Shown one piece after another: positions 15,222 through 23,996 of a stretch of 64,000 bases of DNA. Within the stretch, counting starts at the first letter, position 1; the number at the start of each line of letters is the position of its first letter. This DNA comes from JAKZVK01 sp965248255 (GTDB lineage: Bacteria; Acidobacteriota; Terriglobia; Bryobacterales; UBA6623). The notes below the pieces were generated by a model. That model made no database searches, was not told the DNA's origin, and saw only the letters and a program-made list of their open reading frames with translations. Position numbers and translations under genes: made by a program. The stretch spans positions 1,426,001 to 1,490,000 of the forward strand of contig CBDFIW010000003.1 in assembly GCA_965248255.1 (NCBI GenBank), written 5' to 3'.

Positions 15222-16721
15222 TTACTGAGCGCGCGAAGCACGGAAGGAATCGAGAAGCTCCCGGTGCTTCTCGGGACACGGTTCGTAGTCCGCCGGCGCG
15301 AAGTGATCTTTCAAAGATTGAAGATCGTACGTCACTCCTTGCTCGGCCCCCGAAGAGTAGTGGGTCGCGCCGGCGTCGATGAAGAGAGCCCAGGAGGCCA
15401 GGTGCGAGCCGAGAGCTTCGCAGACCAGAGTTCCGTCCTTTTTCCGCTCCCCAAGGCTCCGCAGCGCGGCGCCGAGATTGTGCTGGGTCGTGGCCCATTG
15501 AAGCGGGACGCGCTCCCGTGTCCTCTCCTTGAGGGCCTGGCGGTAGGTGGCGACGGCTTGCTCCAGACGCTCCGTTCCCGACTCCCGCTCCCCAAGCCTC
15601 TGTAGCGCGGTGCCGAGGTTGTTCTGGGTCGTGGCCCAATCGAGCGGGACCCGCTCCCGGGTGTACTCCTTGAGGGCCTCGCGGTAGGCGGCGACGGCTT
15701 GCTGCAGACGCGCCGTTCCCGACTCCCGCTCCCCAAGGCTCTTTAGCGCATTGCCGAGGTTGTTCTGGGTCGTGGCCCAATCGAGCGGGACCCGCCGCCG
15801 GGTGTAGTGTTCGAGCGTTTCCCCATACGAAACGATTGCTTCTTCAAGAGCTTCATTCGTACCTGCCTGCTGGCCTAGCATCAAGAGCGAGTCGGCCAGC
15901 ACCCAGCGCACCCGAGCGCGTGTCTCCTCGCTCCAGCCTTCCCCGCGGCTCGTCAAGAGCGTGCGGACCCTTTTGACGAAAGGGCCGAGCCGAGCCGCCA
16001 CGAAGTGACCGCCGAGAGACCGAAACTCCGCATCGCGGGTAACGACGAGAAGGTGAAGGATCTCGACCAAATCCGTCCAGAAAACCGCCGGCAGGTCGAG
16101 ACCCTGCGTTGGGTAACGGCCCCAATCGCGGGCACGGTCCACATCCCTGCCGGGGGTCCAATAGAGCTTGGGAATGCTCTCGTCTCCGTCCTTAAGAACA
16201 GAGCCCCAGATCAGAACATCCGCGCCCGATTGCCCAAGGTAAGCCCGAGCCTGCTGGTGTGCGTCGTTGACGCTGGTCTCTGGGTCAGCGCCGCCGCGTT
16301 CGATCGTTCGGTTGAAGCGTAGGATCTGAACGGCGTTCTTTTCTTGGGAGTCGAACTGCTCGTTCAAGCCCTCGAAGATCAGGTTTTCGTATCGCCGGTC
16401 GTCGTCGTTTTCCAAGTAAGCGAGGGCGACGGTGAAGCGCTCGGGGTCGGCCTGCGGAAGTCCCGAAAACCAGGCCAGGATCGGTTGGATGCCGGGGCGC
16501 TTACGAATGTCGTCCCAGTTCCACCAAGCCGTGCCGGCAACGCCCAAAAGGAACAAGGCAACCACACCGCGACGGCCATAGTGTCCCTGAATCCACCGCA
16601 GGAACAGGTTCTTGACGTCGGGTGGCTCAGGGCCGGGTGAGGTTCCCGGAGGCGCGCTCGCGGCCTCCGCGGCTTCGGTTTTCTCCGGAACGGCATCCGG
16701 CTTTTGCTCGTCGCTGCCCAT
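15222..16721 (-). CDS. Membrane-anchored TPR-repeat protein
   Basis: 499 residues from ATG 16721; an upstream ATG at 16760 would add 13 residues and neither has a strong ribosome site. A Pro/Glu-rich cytoplasmic head (residues 1-45) precedes one membrane helix, VVALFLLGVAGTAWW. The middle (90-280) has no recognised fold but holds ADVLIWGS. From ~300 come at least three TPR-like units of exactly 47 residues (141 bp apart) with the pattern TQNNLG-ALKSLGERESGT-LQQAV-AYREALKEYTRERVPLDWA. The repeats are near-identical in DNA, a sign of recent expansion. The function is probably as a scaffold for protein contacts outside the membrane; no partner is evident. Confidence 0.75.
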   Translation of the reverse strand: MGSDEQKPDAVPEKTEAAEAASAPPGTSPGPEPPDVKNLFLRWIQGHYGRRGVVALFLLGVAGTAWWNWDDIRKRPGIQPILAWFSGLPQADPERFTVALAYLENDDDRRYENLIFEGLNEQFDSQEKNAVQILRFNRTIERGGADPETSVNDAHQQARAYLGQSGADVLIWGSVLKDGDESIPKLYWTPGRDVDRARDWGRYPTQGLDLPAVFWTDLVEILHLLVVTRDAEFRSLGGHFVAARLGPFVKRVRTLLTSRGEGWSEETRARVRWVLADSLLMLGQQAGTNEALEEAIVSYGETLEHYTRRRVPLDWATTQNNLGNALKSLGERESGTARLQQAVAAYREALKEYTRERVPLDWATTQNNLGTALQRLGERESGTERLEQAVATYRQALKERTRERVPLQWATTQHNLGAALRSLGERKKDGTLVCEALGSHLASWALFIDAGATHYSSGAEQGVTYDLQSLKDHFAPADYEPCPEKHRELLDSFRASRAQ

Positions 16722-16834
16722 TTCCGTGGTAATTGACGGTCGTGGACACTGTACCGCCATCGCTGAGGGAGATGTGACCGGGCGCCCGGTAAAGCTTCAT
16801 CGACTGCGCGAGAATACGCCGGGGCCGGGAGTAC

Positions 16835-18583
16835 CTACCGGGGGTAGGCACGGACCTCGTCAAGCCACAGCGTACCCGCTGCTTCGAGCTTCAAGACCGA
16901 CATGTCCGCGACGACGTAGATGCCACTGACCTTGGCGGGGTCCAGTTTGCCGTCCCCGCCCCTAGCGATGCAGCGAAGCTTGTCAAAAGGAATGTCGACG
17001 CAGCGCCAATCAGGAGTTGTCAAGAAGGTTCTGGTGAAATACTCCTCGCCCATGAGTCCCTGGGTGTCTGCTTCTCTGATCTCAAACCGGAACCGGAACC
17101 TCTTGTCGGAGCGGGCGTAAAAGGCGATCCCTTGCGATCCCTCGAGGTTTCTGGTCTGCCTGTCCACCAAAGCCCAGAAGCGCTCCGCCTCGGGGATCGA
17201 CGAGGGCGGAAACGCAAAGGGAAGCCGCAGCGACTTCTTGGTGCCCCGAGCGCCCGGTGAAGCGACTTCGACAGGCCCTGTCACACCAGGCGTCACCGGA
17301 TCTCCCTCCAGCCGGAGTTGCAAGGGGCCGCCGTCGGCCGCTTCAAAATCAGCAAGGTTCTCACCGGCGGCGCAGTCGGGCCAAACAGTGTTCTCAATGG
17401 GCTTGCCCGGATCGTTGACCCGGATAGGATTGGAGAGCACCCAGGGTACGTGCCCGGCCGGCGATTCAGGCTCGCCCGCATAGATCTCGACTCGATAGAC
17501 CCCAGGGCTCGCCCCGGGGTGTTCCAGCCGCCGGCCCCAGCGCTCCTCCACGACCGCACCGTTTCTCCGCAGCACGATTCTCACCGGCCGCTCAGCCGGA
17601 AGCTCGGCGACTAACGTCACGCTGTCGTCCGATGCCAGGCTCTGTCCCATGCCGACCGGCCGTGCCAGGCCCTTCGCTACCGCACGAAACCGAAATCCCG
17701 ACGCAGGGCCGATGGGCCCAACAGATAGGTAACAGCTTCCGAGCCTAAGGGCTTCCAGGATGGTCCGTCTATCGTTATCGATCTCTCCGGTAAGCTCCGT
17801 CTCCGTAAGAATATGCACCGGGAACCAGGCCAGCGAATCCTCATAGCGAGGGAACCAGAAGTCCCACCCAGCGACCCGGATGGTCCCGTGTGCGTCCGCT
17901 CCTGCCAGACCTGTCATGGGTCCGCTCTCGAGGTAGGCATCCCACTGATTCCGCTCTTGCTGTGCGTTGTCCATCACGAACAACAGGGCGCGCGGCGGGT
18001 CGAGCAACCAGGCCGGGAACCCGAGGAGCAGTTTCCAAAAGGGAGCGTTTCGCCATGCGCTGTCAGCGTTAAAGATCTCGATCCCGTCCGCTCTCACCGA
18101 TGCCGGACTGCGCCATCCGTTCTGGCTGTTGACGGGATGGGCGATCACCGACATCCCGCCTAAGTCACGTACGTCACCGACGGTCTGTGCGCCATCGCCG
18201 CCCAGTCGATAAACGGTTTCCGGGGCGCCCAAAGCGAGGACGTGCCCGTCGTCGGTGGAGATCTCGCTCCCGACCAGGATTGTGCAGCTACCAAGGCGGC
18301 CTTCCAAGCCGCGCCCCTCGAGCGTGTTATGGTCGGTAACAACCAAGAAGTCCAGGCCCAGACGGTCGGCGATAGAGGCCACCTCGTGAATAGATGCAGT
18401 TCCATCCGAGAGGGTGGTATGGGAGTGCAGGGCCCCCGTGTACTCGAAAGGAGGACCGTCGGGCGCGGTGACCGAGCGGTTCAAGGGCCGGCGTTCCAGA
18501 AGTCCTGCTTGCTGGAAACACAGGAATAGCAGTAGGAGACCCAAGAGGACTGGAAGGCCATAGCGCTTCAACGCGCTCCTCAT
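16835..18583 (-). CDS. PHP-domain phosphoesterase with C-terminal CBM-like domain
   Basis: 582 residues. Residues 8-25 are a hydrophobic leader or anchor (GLPVLLGLLLLFLCFQQAG). Residues ~45-330 are a PHP/CehA-McbA metal-dependent hydrolase: H53-S-H55 in LHSHTTLSDGT, TDHN (83-86), a metal-binding Glu in LVGSEIS, and MSVIAHPVN. A beta-rich region follows, then residues ~430-582 resemble the CIA30/CBM11 jelly roll (GIAFYARSDKRFRFRFEIRE... WRCVDIPFDKL). CehA-type proteins hydrolyse phosphate or carbamate esters, so this one may release phosphate from a glycan or ester outside the cell. It stands alone with its own ~180-bp upstream region. Confidence 0.8.
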   Translation of the reverse strand: MRSALKRYGLPVLLGLLLLFLCFQQAGLLERRPLNRSVTAPDGPPFEYTGALHSHTTLSDGTASIHEVASIADRLGLDFLVVTDHNTLEGRGLEGRLGSCTILVGSEISTDDGHVLALGAPETVYRLGGDGAQTVGDVRDLGGMSVIAHPVNSQNGWRSPASVRADGIEIFNADSAWRNAPFWKLLLGFPAWLLDPPRALLFVMDNAQQERNQWDAYLESGPMTGLAGADAHGTIRVAGWDFWFPRYEDSLAWFPVHILTETELTGEIDNDRRTILEALRLGSCYLSVGPIGPASGFRFRAVAKGLARPVGMGQSLASDDSVTLVAELPAERPVRIVLRRNGAVVEERWGRRLEHPGASPGVYRVEIYAGEPESPAGHVPWVLSNPIRVNDPGKPIENTVWPDCAAGENLADFEAADGGPLQLRLEGDPVTPGVTGPVEVASPGARGTKKSLRLPFAFPPSSIPEAERFWALVDRQTRNLEGSQGIAFYARSDKRFRFRFEIREADTQGLMGEEYFTRTFLTTPDWRCVDIPFDKLRCIARGGDGKLDPAKVSGIYVVADMSVLKLEAAGTLWLDEVRAYPR

Positions 18584-18766
18584 GGGGGCGATCGTCTCGA
18601 TCTCACGGGGAACTGGATAGGACCCGGACTTGCTCTCGGGACCGGTATCGGTCGTCTGGTTCTCGGCGTAAAAACCGGCGGGTGACTCGCGTCAGTGGCT
18701 GTCACGAGGGCGATGAAGACTACCGTTGTAGACCAAAAACCAGTCTAGCAACCCGCAGGCCTGGGC

Positions 18767-19183
18767 CTACCCGGCATGCTTAATCCCCAGCCAGGACAAT
18801 AGCACCGCCAGCAACAATCCCAACATATTGAAGAGGCTGAGACTCGATTTAAAGAACCAACCCCACATCTCGACCGCGCCGCTGAGCAACGCTATCAACA
18901 ACACCAAGTAGGAAAGCGGCGGACCCGAGGCCAGAAGCCGATGTAGCCAACTCGCGGCAGCGAACTGCAAGAAGGCTGTACCCAACAGCAACACAGACAG
19001 CGCCCCGTATTGGGTGGACAGTAGATCGAGGAGGCCAACGGAGGCCGGACCCCCACCGCCGGAATTCACACCTTGGGTGAGGCCAGCCTGGAAAAGGCCC
19101 GGAAATAGCGCCAGCAAACCCGCAACGAAGTTGGCCATCCCCACAACGAGAAGAAGAACTGTGGTCAGCACACGAACCAGCAT
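18767..19183 (-). CDS. Small four-helix membrane protein, unknown
   Basis: 138 residues with about four membrane segments: VLTTVLLLVVGMANFVAGLL, GALSVLLLGTAFLQFAA, LSYLVLLIALLSGAVEMWGW and MLGLLLAVLLSWLGI. No charged active-site motif. Small integral proteins of this kind are common and unnamed. The Gly-rich loop VNSGGGGP lies between helices 1 and 2. No operon partner. Confidence 0.65.
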   Translation of the reverse strand: MLVRVLTTVLLLVVGMANFVAGLLALFPGLFQAGLTQGVNSGGGGPASVGLLDLLSTQYGALSVLLLGTAFLQFAAASWLHRLLASGPPLSYLVLLIALLSGAVEMWGWFFKSSLSLFNMLGLLLAVLLSWLGIKHAG

Positions 19184-19724
19184 GGCTTCCTGCCTTCCTC
19201 ACGACACAAACGAAACTAGCCTGTTTCCGCTCGAGCCGATCGGGGTAACTCTATAGATGCCTGATAGGCATCCTGATGAGAAGCGCAGACTTCCACCGGG
19301 ACTTCGTCCACACGGGGTTGACCGTGGGGAGCGACAACACCTTCATTTTACGGTCTTCTCCATGTGGGGTCCGGGCTCTCCGCCGATAGCCCTGATTGAA
19401 GAGGCCGAGGCATTCACCGAGGAGCGATCAACCGGCGGAACGCCTCGCCGGAGGGTCGCGGTGGTTTGTTAGTCCGGAACAGGAGTCGGCGAGCGGTGCG
19501 GGCGGACGCAGAGGTCCGTCCCAATGAGTCCTAGCCTTCGTTTCTCACCACCGGACGGACGAACGCGCGATAAGACCGTCATGGCTTCGCTGCGCTTGCT
19601 TGCCGTGCTCCCGGTACCGTCAAGTATGTCTCGATCCGACCAAGACAGCGGCGCCATTCACGTCGAGCCTCGTCCCGACGGCCTTCTCACGCACTTCGCC
19701 TCGCTACGTGGTGAGCAACACAAG
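19184..19724. other. Intergenic, no gene seen
   Basis: 541 bases between two minus-strand genes. A short perfect hairpin, GATGCCTGATAGGCATC, lies at 19256-19272. Frames here lack signals of a real gene. Confidence 0.5.
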
Positions 19725-20726
19725 CTAGAGTAGAGGTCGCAGGTACCACTTCTTGCGGTAGTCGAGGATCTCACCCGTCGAGCCGACAAGCAGATGGGGC
19801 CCCGACGGCTCCGGGGCACCGATCTCCAGCGCCGCTTCGCGTAGGTCCCGCCAGATAACCAAGAACCGCCCCTCCGACTGGGGGCGAACTTCCGCGAAGC
19901 TGAAGTCGCGTTTGGCGACAAAGTCCGTGACCTCCCATGGCGGCAAGGTCGCTTCAATCGCCGGGTGGGAGCGAAGAGCGATCGAAAGCAGGAGGCCGGT
20001 CTCGGTGTCCCATGGTCGAGCCACACAGTGGCCCTCGATTCTGCCCTCGAACCCCACACCGGCCAACCAGGGACACCCCGACTTCGGATTCGGATAGACG
20101 CCGATCGGCGCCGCCGGGAACTGCCGGGCCGTGAGTCGCCTCGCCCTCTCTCGGAAGTCGAGTTGGAAGAGCAGGTAGCTCGGGATCAGCAAGCCCGCGA
20201 TGGCAAAGCCGGCGGTGAACTTTGAACGCCAAACCAGCAGCGACGAAAGCATCAGCACCGCCAGCACCACCAGGTCTTGCTCATGAACGAGCATTCCGGA
20301 TTCGGCGCCCGCGCGGAAGGGCCAATAAAGATCAACGCCCCACGGATTGAAGTAGTCCCAGAAGACATGGCTGCTCAAGCCAAGCAAGGCGCTCAGAGAA
20401 AGCAGCTTCATCGACGGGACGCTCCCGAACAACCACCTCCACGCGTAGAAGAAGGGAGCAGCCAGCAGAGGGGCTTGTAGCACCGCACCGACAAGAGAGT
20501 GGCTGGGGCCGCGGTGAAAATCCGACCAGCTTTGGCATCGAACGGGCCACTCACAGTCCAGAAGAAAGGTCGGTAACATGTCCCAATCGGGGAAGAGACT
20601 GCCCGCGACGGCGATCACGAAGAGAGGATCGGGACGCCATGGCGAGGAGCCCGGCTCGGGACCCACTCGCCGGCGCACGAAGCGCGCCGCGAGATAGCCG
20701 GTCAGCACATGGCTGGCAGGAAGCAT
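19725..20726 (-). CDS. YdjM-family membrane-bound metal-dependent hydrolase
   Basis: 333 residues. The first ~210 match the YdjM/LexA-binding membrane hydrolase family: MLPASHVLTGYLAARF at the start, SLFPDWDML with the metal-binding Asp pair, HRGPSHSL, and SHVFWDYFNPWGV. Several membrane helices separate these motifs. The C-terminal ~120 residues are hydrophilic (VGFEGRIEGHCVARPWDTET... ) and extra to the family core. The family has conserved His/Asp like a phosphatase, but the substrate is unknown. Confidence 0.8.
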   Translation of the reverse strand: MLPASHVLTGYLAARFVRRRVGPEPGSSPWRPDPLFVIAVAGSLFPDWDMLPTFLLDCEWPVRCQSWSDFHRGPSHSLVGAVLQAPLLAAPFFYAWRWLFGSVPSMKLLSLSALLGLSSHVFWDYFNPWGVDLYWPFRAGAESGMLVHEQDLVVLAVLMLSSLLVWRSKFTAGFAIAGLLIPSYLLFQLDFRERARRLTARQFPAAPIGVYPNPKSGCPWLAGVGFEGRIEGHCVARPWDTETGLLLSIALRSHPAIEATLPPWEVTDFVAKRDFSFAEVRPQSEGRFLVIWRDLREAALEIGAPEPSGPHLLVGSTGEILDYRKKWYLRPLL

Positions 20727-20750
20727 AGGGGACGGAAGGACGGTGACGGG

Positions 20751-22121
20751 CTATTCACCCAGCAACTCGAAGAATCGCGCCACCGAGGCGGTCCCGTGAA
20801 AGAAGTTGTCGAGCAGGAACTTCTCGTTGGGTGAGTGCAGGCAATCGTCCGGCAGGCCAAAGCCCATCAGCACTGTGGGGATGCCGAGGTATTGATCAAA
20901 CTCGCCCGCGATCGGGATCGTGCCGCCGGAGCGAATGAAGACGGCCGGCTGGTGGAATACCTCCTCGAGGGCCCGCGCCGCGGTTCGTATCGTGGGATGT
21001 TCGGGCGAGACCATACTGGCAGGAGAGGCGTTCAGTTCGCGCACCTCAACTTGAATGCCCGCCGGGCTGTTCCGGGCCACGAACTCGTGGATGGCAGGGA
21101 TGATCTTGGACGGGTCTTGATTGGGTACCAGCCGCGTACTCACCTTGGCGATCGCCTTCGCAGGAATAACAGTCTTGCCGCCCGGCCCCGTGAAGCCGCC
21201 GCCGATGCCATGGACTTCGAACGTCGGCCGCGCCCACATGCGTTCAAACACGCCGTAGTCCGGCTCACCGGTCAGACGGTCGGCGCCGACTTCATGGGCC
21301 AAAAACTCATCCTCGTCGAACGGAAGCCGAGCCCAACTCTCTTTCTCCGCCGGGGCGGGCGGCTCGACGTCGTCGTAGAAGCCGGGGACCTGACAAACAC
21401 CGTCGGCGTCCTTGCACTTCGCAAGCAACTCGACCAAGCCGAAAACAGCGTTGGGAACCGCGCCGCCGTAGAGCCCGGAGTGCAGATCACGTGAGGGCCC
21501 CGTAGCTTCCCACTCCATGTAGATCATGCCGCGCAAGCCGATGTTGAGCGTGGGCATGTTAGGCGCGTACATCGATGTGTCAGAAATCAAGGCGGCATCG
21601 GCCCTGAGCTTGTCGCGGTGCGCTGGGACATAGGCTGAGATGGATTCGCCTCCCACCTCTTCCTCACCCTCGATCAAGAACTTGACGTTGACCGGCAGTG
21701 CGCCATGAACGGCCTGCAGGGCTTCGACGGCCTTGATGTGCATGTACATCTGGCCTTTGTCGTCGGCGGCCCCGCGCGCGTAGACACTGCCGTTGCGCAC
21801 CGTCGGCTCGAATGGCGGTGACTTCCATTCATCCAGGGGATCAACCGGCTGCACGTCGTAGTGGCCGTAGCACAACACGGTCGGCTTGCCGGGCGCGTGC
21901 AGCCAGTCGGCATAGACGAGCGGGTGTCGCTCGGTCGCGATCACCTCGACGTTTTCGAGGCCGGCCTCGCGCATGCGTGCCGCCACGAATTCGGCCGCGC
22001 GCTGTACGTCGGCTTTGTGTTCCGGCAAAGTACTGATGCTCGGGATGCGAAGAAGCTCGAACAGCTCGTCGAGTAGGCGTTGGCGATTCGATTCGAGTAG
22101 CGATTGGACTGTGTTGGACAT
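20751..22121 (-). CDS. M20 family dipeptidase
   Basis: 456 residues, dizinc M20 peptidase of the CNDP/PepV type. Zinc-site motifs: GHYDVQPVDP (H87), GAADDKGQM (D120 bridging), and EGEEEVG with the catalytic Glu and the next ligand (153-155). A dimerisation domain occupies about 190-350 (GLRGMIYMEWEATGPSRDLH...), and HSPNEKFLLDNF near the C-terminus gives the last His ligand. No signal peptide, so cytoplasmic. Typical action is cleavage of dipeptides or N-acyl amino acids. It is 23 bases from the sulfatase gene upstream on the same strand and may be co-transcribed with it. Confidence 0.9.
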   Translation of the reverse strand: MSNTVQSLLESNRQRLLDELFELLRIPSISTLPEHKADVQRAAEFVAARMREAGLENVEVIATERHPLVYADWLHAPGKPTVLCYGHYDVQPVDPLDEWKSPPFEPTVRNGSVYARGAADDKGQMYMHIKAVEALQAVHGALPVNVKFLIEGEEEVGGESISAYVPAHRDKLRADAALISDTSMYAPNMPTLNIGLRGMIYMEWEATGPSRDLHSGLYGGAVPNAVFGLVELLAKCKDADGVCQVPGFYDDVEPPAPAEKESWARLPFDEDEFLAHEVGADRLTGEPDYGVFERMWARPTFEVHGIGGGFTGPGGKTVIPAKAIAKVSTRLVPNQDPSKIIPAIHEFVARNSPAGIQVEVRELNASPASMVSPEHPTIRTAARALEEVFHQPAVFIRSGGTIPIAGEFDQYLGIPTVLMGFGLPDDCLHSPNEKFLLDNFFHGTASVARFFELLGE

Positions 22122-22144
22122 GGAAGATCTAAAGGCGCGTGCTC

Positions 22145-23503
22145 CTAGCGATGCCGCCTATCGGCCAGCTCCACCCAGGCGTCTTGGCTCTGCTCGAACC
22201 ACTCCATCGTCGTTGCGTCGAGTTGCGCCTGCAGGTCGGAATGCTCGCGTCGGCCCACCAGGTTTTCGAGCTGGTAGGGATCGTTCTCGTTATCGTAGAA
22301 CAGCCAAGGACGGTCTTCGTGGCGAGCATAGGTGTAGCGCTCGGTTCGTACGCCCCGCCATGAGGGGAACTCGCCACCCTCGGTCGGCGTGTAGCTCTGC
22401 AAATACGCGGATTCAGGCTCCTCGCCGCCCTTCCCTGTCAGTAGGTGGGAGAGGTCGCGGCCATGCATCTTGCGCAAGGGCTTGGACCCGGACAGACCCA
22501 GTAGGGTCGGTGCCATGTCCACGTGTGAAAACGGGAAGCTGAAGGTCTGCCCCGCCTCCACTGCCGCCGGGTAACGCAGAATCCCCGGAACCCCAATCGA
22601 CTCCTCCCAGGGCTTGCGCTTCAAGCGTGTTCCTTGGGAGCCGAGCATGTCGCCATGGTCGGACGTCAACAGCACGATGGTGTTGTCGGCCTGGCCGTTC
22701 TCCTCGAGCGCCGTCATGACGCGGCCAACCTCGTCGTCGATGAAAGTGATCGCCGCATAATAGCCCGCGATGTCCTCACGGCTGCCCATTGGGATGCCGT
22801 CCGCCCAGTTCTCGCGCATTTGGAGCGCGTCAGGATCGTACAAGTTCATGTATCCGGGAGGCGCGACGTAGGGGTTGTGCGGCGGCCCCCACTGGATGTA
22901 GCAGCAAAAGGGCGTCTCCTTGTCGTACGAGAAGAACTCGATTGCCTCGTCGGTGAAGGTGGCCGCCGAGTAGTCGGGGATGGGGATGGGCGTCGGATCG
23001 TCGCGGAAGAAGTGCATGTTCCAGTAGTCGTGACTACAGATGTTCGCCGCCCAGAAGTCGAATCCCTGCCGCCGCGGCCCCGGAGGGACGTAACCGGGAA
23101 GCCGCTTCCCCCCCTGCAAGTGCCATTTGCCGGCGAAGCCGGTGCGATAGCCCTCCTCTTTGAGGATCTCGGCAATGGTCACCTCGCTGTTCGGCAGCGG
23201 GGCGTCGTTGACGGGCACGCCGTGCGCGTGGGCGAACCGGCCCGTGAGCAAAGTGCCGCGAGCGGGACAACACACCGGACAGTTGGCCACCGTGTTCTCC
23301 AGCAGTGCGCCCTCGGAGGCCATTTTGTCGATATTGGGCGTGGACACGTCAGGGTTGCCCACGACACCCAGATCCATCCCCCGAAACTGGTCGGGCATCA
23401 GCACAAGGATGTTCGGTCTCGGACCGGCGCTCTCGCCGCAGCTCGTGAACACTCCACCGGCTGTCGCGCCGGCCGCGGCATTGAGGAAGTCTCGCCGATT
23501 CAT
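22145..23503 (-). CDS. Tat-exported sulfatase
   Basis: 452 residues from the ATG at 23503; an upstream start at 23527 would put eight residues ahead of the Tat motif. MNRRDFLNAAAGATAGGVFT is a Tat signal. Family features: LMPDQFRGMDLG near the start (metal Asp), the formylglycine signature C78-C79-P80-A81-R82 in NCPVCCPARGTLLTGR (C-x-P-A-R), GYRTGFAGKWHLQGG and LTSDHGDMLGSQG. Cys at the modified position means it needs a formylglycine-generating enzyme, not seen in this window. It removes sulfate from a carbohydrate or small sulfate ester in the periplasm; substrate unknown. A sulfatase beside a TonB receptor suits use of sulfated polysaccharides. Confidence 0.9.
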   Translation of the reverse strand: MNRRDFLNAAAGATAGGVFTSCGESAGPRPNILVLMPDQFRGMDLGVVGNPDVSTPNIDKMASEGALLENTVANCPVCCPARGTLLTGRFAHAHGVPVNDAPLPNSEVTIAEILKEEGYRTGFAGKWHLQGGKRLPGYVPPGPRRQGFDFWAANICSHDYWNMHFFRDDPTPIPIPDYSAATFTDEAIEFFSYDKETPFCCYIQWGPPHNPYVAPPGYMNLYDPDALQMRENWADGIPMGSREDIAGYYAAITFIDDEVGRVMTALEENGQADNTIVLLTSDHGDMLGSQGTRLKRKPWEESIGVPGILRYPAAVEAGQTFSFPFSHVDMAPTLLGLSGSKPLRKMHGRDLSHLLTGKGGEEPESAYLQSYTPTEGGEFPSWRGVRTERYTYARHEDRPWLFYDNENDPYQLENLVGRREHSDLQAQLDATTMEWFEQSQDAWVELADRRHR

Positions 23504-23863
23504 CACAGGCGCCCAGCATGTCACCACACAACGAGGGTGTCAAGACCGGGTACCCGCCGCCTCGGGGTTTCGCAGTCTGACAGCAGAACCAGACTAACCA
23601 CTCCCCGTCCGGCTACACCGGTCCATGCACCATCGGACTGGGGTGGGACCGACTCGCCGGCCAGACCGAGCCGCAGATCCATTCCTGAAACAAGATTGCA
23701 GGACCCTATGAGGTCCTCACGCAGTCTGAATCCGTCCCATACGATATTGGATTGCAAGTCAAACGAGACGGCGATCGGCGCGTAGCTGGGGCGTAGCACG
23801 CCTGTTGAGCAATAGACAGAGCGAAGATCCGGCATGGCGGACCCACACATCTTCACTGTCTAC
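23504..23863. other. Intergenic, no gene seen
   Basis: Gap between the divergent sulfatase and TonB receptor genes; no gene signature. It ends in the candidate promoter described next. Confidence 0.5.
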
Positions 23864-23893
23864 TTGACACTCACTTGCAAGATGGCGTACTCT
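23864..23893 (+). promoter_or_regulatory. Candidate promoter of TonB receptor
   Basis: TTGACA (23864-23869) with an 18-base spacer to TACTCT (23888-23893), about 100 bases before ATG 23997. The -35 box is perfect but the -10 is weak, so this is a moderate call. Confidence 0.35.
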
Positions 23894-23996
23894 TCGAGTT
23901 TACCCATAGATTGCAACCGAGTTGCATAAGAAGATCCCGTACCTCACGTCCAGTTTGAGGGATGCGGTCGCCTCAAGGAAGCCGGCTACTTTCACG

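Noticed and set aside
14851..15780. Long minus-strand open frame of 309 codons rich in Arg/Gly
   Set aside because: It overlaps the TPR array in another frame and mirrors its 141-bp repeats; no start signal or domain.
15481..15850. CRISPR-like or satellite array
   Set aside because: The 141-bp period encodes 47-residue TPR units in frame.
23922..23996. TTG start for the TonB receptor
   Set aside because: The added 25 residues precede the signal peptide and carry no signal; ATG 23997 fits better.
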